A stretch of DNA of 64,000 nucleotides from Galeruca laticollis (GCA_963921935.1 OY998185.1:61457717-61521716); one strand, 5' to 3'. Positions 50,001 to 63,737 are shown, counted from the first letter of the stretch. Numbers and translations: made by a program. Notes: generated by a model from the sequence alone, not told the origin.

Positions 50001-51758
50001 AAAAAATTAAATAAATATTTCCATTATTTTGGTTTGTGCGATTTTTTCTAGAAGGCATGTTTTCTTTTAATCTAAATCCTCTACTAATATTTGATAAAAC
50101 TTTTATCTCATGGAAAAATGGACAGCACCAGTCGATTTGTCGTACCAAAAAACCCCATTTCTCATAATTTCAGTATTTTTGAGAGGAAAAATATTTTTCG
50201 ACAAATATGTAGGTGAACTATAGTATGGAAAATATTGCATTTTTCGAAATTCTCCAAAAAATATATTTTTGACAAATTTTGTATCATTGCAATGCACTCC
50301 TGATTTTTTCCATCATAGACTGGACCTTTGACAGTACTTTTCTAGAAAATTAAATAAACATTTCCATTATTTTGGTTTGTGCGATTTTTTCTATGAAGGC
50401 ATGTTTTCTTTTAATCTAAATCCTCTACTAATATTTGACGAAACTTTTATCTCATGGAAAAATGGACAACACCAGTCGATTTGTCGTACCAAAGAACCCC
50501 ATTTCTCATAATTTCAGTATTTTTTGAGAGAAAAAATATTTTTCGACAAATATGTAGGCGAACTATAGTATGGAAAATATTGCATTTTTCGAAATTCTCC
50601 AAAAAATATATTTTTGACAAATTTTGTATCATTGCAATGCACTCCTGATTTTTCCCATCATAGATTGGACCTTTGACAGTACTTTTCTAGAAAATTAAAT
50701 AAACATTTCCATTATTTTGGTTTGTGCGATTTTTTCTATGAAGGCATGTTTTCTTTTAATCTAAATCCTCTACTAATATTTGATGAAACTTTTATCTCAT
50801 GGAAAAATGGACAACACCAGTCGATTTGTCGTACCAAAGAACCCCATTTCTCATAATTTCAGTATTTTTTGAGAGAAAAAATATTTTTCGACAAATATGT
50901 AGGTGAACTATAGTATGGAAAATATTGCATTTTTCGAAATTCTCCAAAAATATATTTTTGACCTATCTTGTATCATTGCAATGCACTCCTGATTTTTTCC
51001 ATCATAGATTGGACCTCTGACAGTACTTTTCTAAAAAATTAAATAAATATTTCCATTATTTTGGTTTGTGCGATTTTTTCTAGAAGGCATGTTTTCTTTT
51101 AATCTAAATCCTCTACTAATATTTGATAAAACTTTTATCTCATGGAAAAATGGACAGCACCAGTCGATTTGTCGTACCAAAGAACCCAATTTCTCATAAT
51201 TTCAGTATTTTTTGAGAGAAAAAATATTTTTCGACAAATATGTAGGTGAACTATAGTATGGAAAATATTGCACTTTTCGAAAATCTCCAAAAAATATATT
51301 TTTGACAAATTTTGTATCATTGCAATGCACTCCTGATTTTTTGCATCATAGATTGGACCTTTGACAGTACTTTTCTAGAAAATTAAATAAATATTTCCCT
51401 TATTTTGGTTTGTGCGATTTTTTCTATGAAGGCATGTTTTCTTTTAATCTAAATCCTCTACTAATATTCGATGAAACTTTTATCTCATGGAAAAATGGAC
51501 AGCACCAGTCGATTTGTCGTACCAAAGAACCCCATTTCTCATAATTTCAGTATTTTTTGAGAGAAAAAATATTTTTCGACAAATATGTAGGTGAACTATA
51601 TATAGTATGGAAAATATTGCATATTTCGAAATTCTCCAAAAATATATTTTTGACCTATCTTGTATCATTGCAATGCACTCCTGATTTTTTCCATCATAGA
51701 TTGGACCTCTGACAGTACTTTTCTAAAAAATTAAATAAATATTTCCATTATTTTGGTT
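43495..51758. repeat. Type-B-rich mosaic zone, monomers 129-152
   Basis: Twenty-four monomers with twelve type-B junctions. Both B subtypes described for 20-26 kb are present, and monomer order partly repeats that zone at offsets of 23,430, 23,778 and 24,794 bp, with single-monomer insertions and losses between blocks. The unit at 45566 has cattttttctgtattt (about 45696) and the rare catagagtgg, shared with the unit at 22480. The unit at 46251 has the 18-bp deletion. Confidence 0.87.
46926..50377. repeat. Tandem duplication of a five-monomer unit (1,726 bp)
   Basis: Starts at 46926, 47274, 47617, 47961 and 48309 recur at 48652, 49000, 49343, 49687 and 50035, all shifted by exactly 1,726 bp. 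Shared private marks are ctctaaaaatattcg (47319 and 49045), gaactatactatgg, gacaagatttg and gattagacc. The monomer ends before 47274 and 49000 differ: cctctgac with ctaaaaaatt in the first, and cctttgac with ctagaaaatt in the second. The second junction is therefore recombinant. Confidence 0.93.
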
Positions 51759-52101
51759 TGTGCGATTTTTTCTAGAAGGCATGTTTTCTTTTAATCTAAA
51801 TCCTCTAAAAATATTTGATAAAACTTTTATCTCATGGAAAAATGGACAGCACCAGTCGATTTGTCGTACCAAAGAACCCCATTTCTCATAATTTCAGTAT
51901 TTTTTGAGAGAAAAAATATTTTTCGACAAATATGTAGGTGAACTATAGTATGGAAAATATTGCATTTTTCGAAATTCTCCAAAAATATATTTTTGACCTA
52001 TCTTGTATCATTGCAATGCACTTCTGATTTTTTCCATCATAGATTGGACCTCTGACAGTACTTTTCTAAAAAATTAAATAAATATTTCCATTATTTTGGT
52101 T

Positions 52102-55100
52102 TGTGCGATTTTTTCTAGAAGGCATGTTTTCTTTCAATCTAAATCCTCTACTAATATTTGATAAAACTGTTATCTCATGGAAAAATGGACAGCACCAGTC
52201 GATTTGTCGTACCAAAGAACCCCATTTCTCATAATTTCAGTATTTTTTGAGAGAAAATATATTTTTCGACAAATATGTAGGTGAACTGTATGGAAAATAT
52301 TGCATTTTTCGAAATTCTCCAAAAATATATTTTTGACCTATCTTGTATCATTGCAATGCACTTCTGATTTTTTCCATCATAGATTGGACCTCTGACAGTA
52401 CTTTTCTAAAAAATTAAATAAATATTTCCATTATTTTGGTTTGTGCGATTTTTTCTAGAAGGCATTTCTTTTAATCTAAATCCTCTACTAATATTTGATA
52501 AAACTTTTATCTCATGGAAAAATGGACAGCACCAGTCGATTTGTCGTACCAAAGAACCCCATTTCTCATAATTTCAGTATTTTTTGAGAGAAAAAATATT
52601 TTTCGACAAATATGTAGGTGAACTGTATGGAAAATATTGCATTTTTCGAAATTCTCCAAAAATATATTTTTGACCTATCTTGTATCATTGCAATGCACTT
52701 CTGATTTTTTCCATCATAGATTGGACCTCTGACAGTACTTTTCTAAAAAATTAAATAAATATTTCCATTATTTTGGTTTGTGCGATTTTTTCTAGAAGGC
52801 ATGTTTTCTTTTAATCTAAATCCTCTACTAATATTTGATAAAACTTTTATCTCATCGAAAAATGGACAGCACCAGTCGATTTGTCGTACCAAAGAACCCC
52901 ATTTCTCATAATTTCAGTATTTTTTGAGAAAAAATATTTTTCGACAAATATGTAGGTGAACTATAGTATGGAAAATATTGCATATTTCGAAATTCTCCAA
53001 AAATATATTTTTGACCTATCTTGTATCATTGCAATGCACTCCTGATTTTTTCCATCATAGATTGGACCTCTGACAGTACTTTTCTAAAAAATTAAATAAA
53101 TATTTCCATTATTTTGGTTTGTGCGATTTTTTCTAGAAGGCATGTTTTCTTTTAATCTAAATCCCCTACTTATATTTGATAAAACTTTTATCTCATGGAA
53201 AAATGGACAGCACCAGTCGATTTGTCGTACCAAAGAACCCCATTTCTCATAATTTCAGTATTTTTTGAGAGAAAAAATATTTTTCGACAAATATGTAGGT
53301 GAACTATAGTATGGAAAATATTGCTTTTTCGAAATTCTCCAAAAATATATTTTTGACCTATCTTGTATCATTGCAATGCACTTCTGATTTTTTCCATCAT
53401 AGATTGGACCTCTGACAGTACTTCTCTAAAAAATTAAATAAATATTTCCATTATTTTGGTTTGTGCGATTTTTTCTAGAAGGCATGTTTTCTTTTAATCT
53501 AAATCCTCTACTAATATTTGATAAAACTTTTATCTCATGGAAAAATGGACAGCACCAGTCGATTTGTCGTACCAAAGAACCCCATTTCTCATAATTTCAG
53601 TAGTTTTTGAGAGAAAAAATATTTTTCGACAAATATGTAGGTGAACTATAGTATGGAAAATATTTCATTTTTCGAAATTCTCCAAAAATATATTTTTGAC
53701 CTATCTTGTATCATTGCAATGCACTTCTGATTTTTTCCATCATAGATTGGACCTCTGACAGTACTTTTCTAAAAAATTAAATAAATATTTCCATTATTTT
53801 GGTTTGTGCGATTTTTTCTAGAAGGCATGTTTTCTTTTAATCTAAATCCTCTACTAATATTTGATAAAACTTTTATCTCATGGAAAAATGGACAGCACCA
53901 GTCGATTTGTCGTACCAAAGAACCCCATTTCTCATAATTTCAGTAATTTTTGAGAGAAAAAATATTTTTCGACAAATATGTAGGTGAACTATAGTATGGA
54001 AAATATTGCATATTTCGAAATTCTCCAAAAATATATTTTTGACCTATCTTGTATCATTGCAATGCACTCCTGATTTTCTCCATCATAGATTGGACCTCTG
54101 ACAGTACTTTTCTAAAAAATTAAATAAATATTTCCATTATTTTGGTTTGTGCGATTTTTTCTAGAAGGCATGTTTTCTTTTAATCTAAATCCTCTACTAA
54201 TATTTGATAAAACTTTTATCTCATGGAAAAATGGACAGCACCAGTCGATTTGTCGTACCAAAGAACCCCATTTCTCATAATTTCAGTATTTTTTGAGAGA
54301 AAAAATATTTTTCGACAAATATGTATGTGAACTATAGTATGGAAAATATTGCATTTTTCGAAATTCTCCAAAAATATATTTTTGACCTATCTTGTATCAT
54401 TGCAATGCACTTCTGATTTTTTCCATCATAGATTGGACCTCTGACAGTACTTTTCTAAAAAATTAAATAAATATTTCCATTATTTTGGTTTGTGCGATTT
54501 TTTCTAGAAGGCATGTTTTCTTTTAATCTAAATCCTCTAAAAATATTTGATAAAACTTTTATCTCATGGAAAAATGGACAGCACCAGTCGATTTGTCGTA
54601 CCAAAGAACCCCATTTCTCATAATTTCAGTATTTTTTGAAAGAAAAAATATTTTTCGACAAATATGTAGGTGAACTATAGTATGGAAAATATTGCATTTT
54701 TCGAAATTCTCCAAAAATATATTTTTGACCTATCTCGTATCATTGCAATGCACTTCTGATTTTTTCCATCATAGATTGGACCTCTGACAGTACTTTTCTA
54801 AAAAATTAAATAAATATTTCCATTATTTTGGTTTGTGCGATTTTTTCTAGAAGGCATGTTTTCTTTTAATCTAAATCCTCTACTAATATTTGATAAAACT
54901 TTTATCTCATGGAAAAATGGACAGCACCAGTCGATTTGTCGTACCAAAGAACCCAATTTCTCATAATTTCAGTATTTTTTGAGAGAAAAAATATTTTTCG
55001 ACAAATATGTAGGTGAACTATAGTATGGAAAATATTGCATTTTTCGAAAATCTCCAAAAAATATATTTTTGACCTATCTTGTATCATTGCAATGCACTTC

Positions 55101-57600
55101 TGATTTTTTCCATCATAGATTGGACCTCTGACAGTACTTTTCTAAAAAATTAAATAAATATTTCCATTATTTTGGTTTTGCGATTTTTTCTAGAAGGCAT
55201 GTTTTCTTTTAATCTAAATCCTCTACTAATATTTGATAAAACTGTTATCTCATGGAAAAATGGACAGCACCAGTCGATTTGTCGTACCAAAGAACCCCAT
55301 TTCTCATAATTTCAGTATTTTTTGAGAGAAAAAATATTTTTCGACAAATATGTAGGTGAACTGTATGGAAAATATTGCATTTTTCGAAATTCTCCAAAAA
55401 TATATTTTTGACCTATCTTGTATCATTGCAATGCACTTCTGATGTTTTCCATCATAGATTGGACCTCTGACAGTACTTTTCTAAAAAATTAAATAAATAT
55501 TTCCATTATTTTGGTTTGTGCGATTTTTTCTAGAAGGCATTTCTTTTAATCTAAATCCTCTACTAATATTTGATAAAACTTTTATCTCATGGAAAAATGG
55601 ACAGCGCCAGTCGATTTGTCGTACCAAAGAACCCCATTTCTCATAATTTCAGTATTTTTTGAGAGAAAAAATATTTTTCGACAAATATGTAGGTGAACTG
55701 TATGGAAAATATTGCATTTTTCGAAATTCTCCAAAAATATATTTTTGACCTATCTTGTATCATTGCAATGCACTTCTGATTTTTTCCATCATAGATTGGA
55801 CCTCTGACAGTACTTTTCTAAAAAATTAAATAAATATTTCCATTATTTTGGTTTGTGCGATTTTTTCTAGAAGGCATGTTTTCTTTTAATCTAAATCCTC
55901 TACTAATATTTGATAAAACTTTTATCTCATCGAAAAATGGACAGCACCAGTCGATTTGTCGTACCAAAGAACCCCATTTCTCATAATTTCAGTATTTTTT
56001 GAGAGAAAAAATATTTTTCGACAAATATGTAGGTGAACTATAGTATGGAAAATATTGCATATTTCGAAATTCTCCAAAAATATATTTTTGACCTATCTTG
56101 TATCATTGCAATGCACTCCTGATTTTTTCCATCATAGATTGGACCTCTGACAGTACTTTTCTAAAAAATTAAATAAATATTTCCATTATTTTGGTTTGTG
56201 CGATTTTTCCTAGAAGGCATGTTTTCTTTTAATCTAAATCCCCTACTTATATTTGATAAAACTTTTATCTCATGGAAAAATGGACAGCACCAGTCGATTT
56301 GTCGTACCAAAGAACCCCATTTCTCATAATTTCAGTATTTTTTGAGAGAAAAAATATTTTTCGACAAATATGTAGGTGAACTATAATAGTATGGAAAATA
56401 TTGCTTTTTCGAAATTCTCCAAAAATATATTTTTGACCTATCTTGTATCATTGCAATGCACTTCTGATTTTTTCCATCATAGATTGGACCTCTGACAGTA
56501 CTTCTCTAAAAAATTAAATAAATATTTCCATTATTTTGGTTTGTGCGATTTTTTCTAGAAGGCATGTTTTCTTTTAATCTAAATCCTCTACTAATATTTG
56601 ATAAAACTTTTATCTCATGGAAAAATGGACAGCACCAGTCGATTTGTCGTACCAAAGAACCCCATTTCTCATAATTTCAGTAGTTTTTGAGAGAAAAAAT
56701 ATTTTTCGACAAATATGTAGGTGAACTATATATAGTATGGAAAATATTTCATTTTTCGAAATTCTCCAAAAATATATTTTTGACCTATCTTGTATCATTG
56801 CAATGCACTTCTGATTTTTTCCATCATAGATTGGACCTCTGACAGTACTTTTCTAAAAAATTAAATAAATATTTCCATTATTTTGGTTTGTGCGATTTTT
56901 TCTAGAAGGCATGTTTTCTTTTAATCTAAATCCTCTACTAATATTTGATAAAACTTTTATCTCATGGAAAAATGGACAGCACCAGTCGATTTGTCGTACC
57001 AAAGAACCCCATTTCTCATAATTTCAGTAATTTTTGAGAGAAAAAATATTTTTCGACAAATATGTAGGTGAACTATAGTATGGAAAATATTGCATATTTC
57101 GAAATTCTCCAAAAATATATTTTTGACCTATCTTGTATCATTGCAATGCACTCCTGATTTTCTCCATCATAGATTGGACCTCTGACAGTACTTTTCTAAA
57201 AAATTAAATAAATATTTCCATTATTTTGGTTTGTGCGATTTTTTCTAGAAGGCATGTTTTCTTTTAATCTAAATCCTCTACTAATATTTGATAAAACTTT
57301 TATCTCATGGAAAAATGGACAGCACCAGTCGATTTGTCGTACCAAAGAACCCCATTTCTCATAATTTCAGTATTTTTTGAGAGAAAAAATATTTTTCGAC
57401 AAATATGTATGTGAACTATAGTATGGAAAATATTGCATTTTTCGAAATTCTCCAAAAATATATTTTTGACCTATCTTGTATCATTGCAATGCACTTCTGA
57501 TTTTTTCCATCATAGATTGGACCTCTGACAGTACTTTTCTAAAAAATTAGATAAATATTTCCATTATTTTGGTTTGTGCGATTTTTTCTAGAAGGCATGT
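52102..57600. repeat. Tandem duplication of a nine-monomer unit (3,075 to 3,084 bp)
   Basis: A chain of private variants recurs in order. These are aaactgttatctc (52166, 55241), ggcatttcttttaatc with three bases lost (52461, 55536), ctcatcgaaaaa, atcccctacttatat, attgctttttcg, cagtagtttttg, cagtaatttttg, tgattttctcc and atgtatgtgaac (54321, 57405). The offset rises stepwise from 3,075 to 3,084 as the right copy gains 2, 3 and 4 bp: one GA in gagagaaaa, one ATA and one TATA in linkers. This gives a clear record of indels after duplication. Confidence 0.94.
54834..55177. repeat. Chimeric monomer with an A/B switch inside the second dyad
   Basis: The unit starts with acccaatttctc, gaaaatctcc and six A before tatattttt like type B. 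It then continues with gacctatcttg, cacttctg, cctctgac and ctaaaaaatt like type A. The switch lies within about 10 bp of the 16-bp palindrome region (about 55050-55075). This is a single isolated B tract in a 6-kb type-A zone. Confidence 0.85.
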
Positions 57601-58591
57601 TTTCTTTTAATCTAAATCCTCTACTAATATTTGATAAAACTTTTATCTCATGGAAAAATGGACAGCACCAGTCGATTTGTCGTACCAAAGAACCCCATTT
57701 CTCATAATTTCAGTATTTTTTGAGAGAAAAAATATTTTTCGACAAATATGTAGGTGAACTATAGTATGGAAAATATTGCATTTTTCGAAATTCTCCAAAA
57801 ATATATTTTTGACCTATCTTGTATCATTGCAATGCACTCCTGATTTTTTCCATCATAGATTGGACCTCTGACAGTACTTTTCTAAAAAATTAAATAAATA
57901 TTTCCATTATTTTGGTTTGTGCGATTTTTTCTAGAAGGCATGTTTTTTTTTAATCTAAATCCTCTACTAATATTTGATAAAACTTTTATCTCATGGAAAA
58001 ATGGACAGCACCATTCGATTTGTCGTACCAAAAAACCCCATTTCTCATAATTTCAGTATTTTTTGAGAGAAAAAATATTTTTCGACAAATATGTATGGAA
58101 AATATTGCATTTTTCGAAATTCTCCAAAAAATATATGTTTGACAAATTTTGTATCATTGCAATGCACTCCTGATTTTTTGCATCATAGATTGGACCTTTG
58201 ACAGTACTTTTCTAGAAAATTAAATAAATATTTCCCTTATTTTGGTTTGTGCGATTTTTTCTATGAAGGCATGTTTTCTTTTAATCTAAATCCTCTACTA
58301 ATATTTGATGAAACTTTTATCTCATGGAAAAATGGACAGCACCAGTCGATTTGTCGTACCAAAGAACCCCATTTCTCATAATTTCAGTATTTTTTGAGAG
58401 AAAAAATATTTTTCGACAAATATGTAGGTGAACTATAGTATGGAAAATATTGCATTTTTCGAAATTCTCCAAAAATATATTTTTGACCTATCTTGTATCA
58501 TTGCAATGCACTCCTGATTTTTTCCATCATAGATTGGACCTCTGACAGTACTTTTCTAAAAAATTAAATAAATATTTCCATTATTTTGGTT

Positions 58592-61500
58592 TGTGCGATT
58601 TTTTCTATGAAGGCATGTTTTCTTTTAATCTAAATCCTCTACTAATATTTGATGAAACTTTTATCTCATGGAAAAATGGACAGCACCATCCGATTTGTCG
58701 TACCAAAGAACCCCATTTCTCATAATTTCAGTATTTTTTGAGAGAAAAAATATTTTTCGACAAATATGTAGGTGAACTATAATAGTATGGAAAATATTGC
58801 ATTTTTCGAAATTCTCCAAAAAATATATTTTTGACAAATTTTGTATCATTGCAATGCACTCCTGATTTTTTGCATCATAGATTGGACCTTTGACAGTACT
58901 TTTCTAGAAAATTAAATAAATATTTCCCTTATTTTGGTTTGTGCGATTTTTTCTATGAAGGCATGTTTTCTTTTAATCTAAATCCTCTACTAATATTTGA
59001 TGAAACTTCTATCTCATGGAAAAATGGACAGCACCAGTCGATTTGTCGTACCAAAGAACCCCATTTCTCATAATTTCAGTATTTTTTGAGAGAAAAAATA
59101 TTTTTCGACAAATATGTAGGTGAACTATAGTATGGAAAATATTGCATTTTTCGAAATTCTCCAAAAATATATTTTTGACCTATCTTGTATCATTGCAATG
59201 CACTCCTGATTTTTTCCATCATAGATTGGACCTCTGACAGTCTTTTCTAAAAAATTAAATAAATATTTCCATTATTTTGGTTTGTGCGATTTTTTCTAGA
59301 AGGCATGTTTTCTTTTAATCTAAATCCTCTACTAATATTTGATAGTACTTTTATCTCATGGAAAAATGGACAGCACCAGTCGATTTGTCGTACCAAAGAA
59401 CCCCATTTCTCATAATTTCAGTATTTTTTGAGAGAAAAAATATTTTTCGACAAATATGTAGGTGAACTATAGTATGGAAAATATTGCATTTTTCGAAATT
59501 CTCCAAAAAATATATTTTTGACAAATTTTGTATCATTGCAATGCACTCCTGATTTTTTGCATCATAGATTGGACCTTTGACAGTACTTTTCTAGAAAATT
59601 AAATAAATAATTCCCTTATTTTGGTTTGTGCGATTTTTTCTATGAAGGCATGTTTTCTTTTAATCTAAATCCTCTACTAATATTTGATGAAACTTTCATC
59701 TCATGGAAAAATGGACAGCACCAGTCGATTTGTCGTACCAAAGAACTCCATTTCTCATAATTTCAGTATTTTTTGAGAGAAAAAATATTTTTCGACAAAT
59801 ATGTAGGTGAACTATAGTATGGAAAATATTGCATTTTTCGAAATTCTCCAAAAATATATTTTTGACCTATCTTGTATCATTGCAATGCACTCCTGTTTTT
59901 TTCCATCATAGATTGGACCTCTGACAGTACTTTTCTAAAAAATTAAATAAATATTTCCATTATTTTGGTTTGTGCGATTTTTTCTAGAAGGCATGTTTTC
60001 TTTTAATCTAAATCCTCTACTAATATTTGATAAAACTTTTATCTCATGGAAAAATGGACAGCACCAGTCGATTTGTCGTACCAAAGAACCCCATTCCTCA
60101 TAATTTCAGTATTTTTTGAAAGAAAAAATATTTTTCGACAAATATGTATGGAAAATATTGCATTTTTCGAAATTCTCCAAAAATATATTTTTGACCTATC
60201 TTGTATCATTGCAATGCACTCCTGATTTTTCCCATCATAGATTGGACCTCTGACAGTACTTTTCTAAAAAATTAAATAAATATTTCCATTATTTTGGTTT
60301 GTGCGATTTTTTCTAGAAGGCATGTTTTCTTTTAATCTAAATCCTCTACTAATATTTGATAAAACTTTTATCTCATGGAAAAATGGACAGCACCAGTCGA
60401 TTTGTCGTACCAAAGAACCCCATTTCTCATAATTTCAGTATTTTTTGAGAGAAAAAATATTTTTCGACAAATATGTAGGTGAACTATAGTATGGAAAATA
60501 TTGCATTTTTCGAAATTCTCCAAAAAATATATTTTTGACAAATTTTGTATCATTGCAATGCACTCCTGATTTTTTGCATCATAGATTGGACCTTTGACAG
60601 TACTTTTCTAGAAAATTAAATAAATAATTCCCTTATTTTGGTTTGTGCGATTTTTTCTATGAAAGCATGTTTTCTTTTAATCTAAATCCTCTACTAATAT
60701 TTGATGAAACTTTCATCTCATGGAAAAATGGACAGCTCCAGTCGATTTGTCGTACCAAAGAACCCCATTTCTCATAATTTCAGTATTTTTTGAGAGAAAA
60801 AATATTTTTCGACAAATATGTAGGTGAACTATAGTATAGAAAATATTGCATTTTTCGAAATTCTCCAAAAAATATATTTTTGACAAATTTTGTATCATTG
60901 CAATGCACTCCTGATTTTTTGCATCATAGATTGGACCTTTGACAGTACTTTTCTAGAAAATTAAATAAATATTTCCCTTATTTTGGTTTGTGCGATTTTT
61001 TCTATGAAGGCATGTTTTCTTTTAATCTAAATCCTCTACTAATATTTGATGAAACTTTTATCTCATGGAAAAATGGACAGCACCAGTCGATTTGTCGTAC
61101 CAAAGAACCCCTTTTCTCATAATTTCAGTATTTTTTGAGAGAAAAAATATTTTTCGACAAATATGTAGGTGAACTATAGTATGGAAAATATTGCATTTTT
61201 CGAAATTCTCCAAAAATATATTTTTGACCTATCTTGTATCATTGCAATGCACTCCTGATTTTTTCCATCATATATTGGACCTCTGACAGTACTTTTCTAA
61301 AAAATTAAATAAATATTTCCATTATTTTGGTTTGTGCGATTTTTTCTATGAAGGCATGTTTTCTTTTAATCTAAATCCTCTACTAATATTTGATGAAACT
61401 TTTATCTCATGGAAAAATGGACAGCGCCAGTCGATTTGTCGTACCAAAGAACCCCATTTCTCATAATTTCAGTATTTTTTGAGAGAAAAAATATTTTTCG

Positions 61501-62707
61501 ACAAATATGTAGGTGAACTATAGTATGGAAAATATTGCATTTTTCGAAATTCTCCAAAAAATATATTTTTGACAAATTTTGTATCATTGCAATGCACTCC
61601 TGATTTTTTGCATCATAGATTGGACCTTTGACAGTACTTTTCTAGAAAATTAAATAAATATTTCCCTTATTTTGGTTTGTGCGATTTTTTCTATGAAGGC
61701 ATGTTTTCTTTTAATCTAAATCCTCTACTAATATTTGATGAAACTTCTATCTCATGGAAAAATGGACAGCACCAGTCGATTTGTCGTACCAAAGAACCCC
61801 ATTTCTCATAATTTCAGTATTTTTTGAGAGAAAAAATATTTTTCGACAAATATGTAGGTGAACTATAGTATGGAAAATATTGCATTTTTCGAAATTCTCC
61901 AAAAATATATTTTTGACCTATCTTGTATCATTGCAATGCACTCCTGATTTTTTCCATCATAGATTGGACCTCTGACAGTCTTTTCTAAAAAATTAAATAA
62001 ATATTTCCATTATTTTGGTTTGTGCGATTTTTTCTAGAAGGCTGTTTTCTTTTAATCTAAATCCTCTACTAATATTTGATAGTACTTTTATCTCATGGAA
62101 AAATGGACAGCACCAGTCGATTTGTCGTACCAAAGAACCCCATTTCTCATAATTTCAGTATTTTTTGAGAGAAAAAATATTTTTCGACAAATATGTAGGT
62201 GAACTATAGTATGGAAAATATTGCATTTTTCGAAATTCTCCAAAAAATATATTTTTGACAAATTTTGTATCATTGCAATGCACTCCTGATTTTTTGCATC
62301 ATAGATTGGACCTTTGACAGTACTTTTCTAGAAAATTAAATAAATAATTCCCTTATTTTGGTTTGTGCGATTTTTTCTATGAAGGCATGTTTTCTTTTAA
62401 TCTAAATCCTCTACTAATATTTGATGAAACTTTTATCTCATGGAAAAATGGACAGCACCAGTCGATTTGTCGTACCAAAGAACTCCATTTCTCATAATTT
62501 TAGTATTTTTTGAGAGAAAAAATATTTTTCGACAAATATGTAGGTGAACTATAGTATGGAAAATATTGCATTTTTCGAAATTCTCCAAAAATATATTTTT
62601 GACCTATCTTGTATCATTGCAATGCACTCCTGTTTTTTTCCATCATAGATTGGTCCTCTGACAGTACTTTTCTAAAAAATTAAATAAATATTTCCATTAT
62701 TTTGGTT
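58592..62707. repeat. Eight-monomer-spaced duplication (2,737 to 2,741 bp) of a four-monomer block
   Basis: Monomers at 58592, 58940, 59283 and 59627 match 61333, 61678, 62021 and 62364. Shared private marks are gaaacttctatctc (59003, 61741), ctgacagtcttttc with one base lost (59234, 61972), gatagtactttt (59341, 62078) and gaactccattt (59744, 62481). The offset falls from 2,741 to 2,738 at an actataatag linker and to 2,737 at aaggctgttttc (62041). Confidence 0.9.
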
Positions 62708-63737
62708 TGTGCGATTTTTTCTAGAAGGCATGTTTTCTTTTAATCTAAATCCTCTACTAATATTTGATAAAACTTTTATCTCATGGAAAAATGGACAGCA
62801 CCAGTCGATTTGTCGTACCAAAGAACCCCATTTCTCATAATTTCAGTATTTTTTGAGAGAAAAAATATTTTTCGACAAATATGTAGGTGAACTATAGTAT
62901 GGAAAATATTGCATTTTTCGAAATTCTCCAAAAATATATTTTTGACCTATCTTGTATCATTGCAATGCACTCCTGATTTTTTCCATCATAGATTGGACCT
63001 CTGACAGTACTTTTCTAGAAAATTAAATAAATAATTCCCTTATTTTGGTTTGTGCGATTTTTTCTATGAAGGCATGTTTTCTTTTAATCTAAATCCTCTA
63101 CTAATATTTGATGAAACTTTTATCTCATGGAAAAATGGACAGCACCAGTCGATTTGTCGTACCAAAGAACTCCATTTCTCATAATTTTAGTATTTTTTGA
63201 GAGAAAAAATATTTTTCGACAAATATGTAGGTGAACTATAGTATGGAAAATATTGCATTTTTCGAAATTCTCCAAAAATATATTTTTGACCTATCTTGTA
63301 TCATTGCAATGCACTCCTGTTTTTTTCCATCATAGATTGGTCCTCTGACAGTACTTTTCTAAAAAATTAAATAAATATTTCCATTATTTTGGTTTGTGCG
63401 ATTTTTTCTAGAAGGCATGTTTTCTTTTAATCTAAATCCTCTACTAATATTTGATAAAACTTTTATCTCATGGAAAAATGGACAGCACCAGTCGATTTGT
63501 CGTACCAAAGAACCCCATTTCTCATAATTTCAGTATTTTTTGAGAGAAAAAATATTTTTCGACAAATATGTAGGTGAACTATAGTATGGAAAATATTGCA
63601 TTTTTCGAAATTCTCCAAAAATATATTTTTGACCTATCTTGTATCATTGCAATGCACTCCTGATTTTTTCCATCATAGATTGGACCTCTGACAGTACTTT
63701 TCTAAAAAATTAAATAAATATTTCCATTATTTTGGTT
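62364..63737. repeat. Tandem duplication of a dimer (687 bp)
   Basis: Monomers at 62364 and 62708 recur at 63051 and 63395. Private marks shared at exactly 687 bp are gaactccattt (62481, 63168), ataattttagtatt (62494, 63181), ctcctgttttttt and attggtcctctg (62651, 63338). The monomer end before 63051 is a chimera: cctctgac of type A followed by ctagaaaatt and aataattccctt of type B. It marks the crossover. Confidence 0.93.

Larger units (their letters stand above)
51759..57917. repeat. Type-A zone, monomers 153-170, mostly one nine-monomer duplication
   Basis: Eighteen almost pure type-A monomers. Exceptions are the chimera at 54834 and the ctctaaaaatatt units at 51759 and 54491. The unit at 55178 starts after ggttttgcg, a one-base loss in the otherwise near-invariant monomer border. 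No gene is present. Confidence 0.87.
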
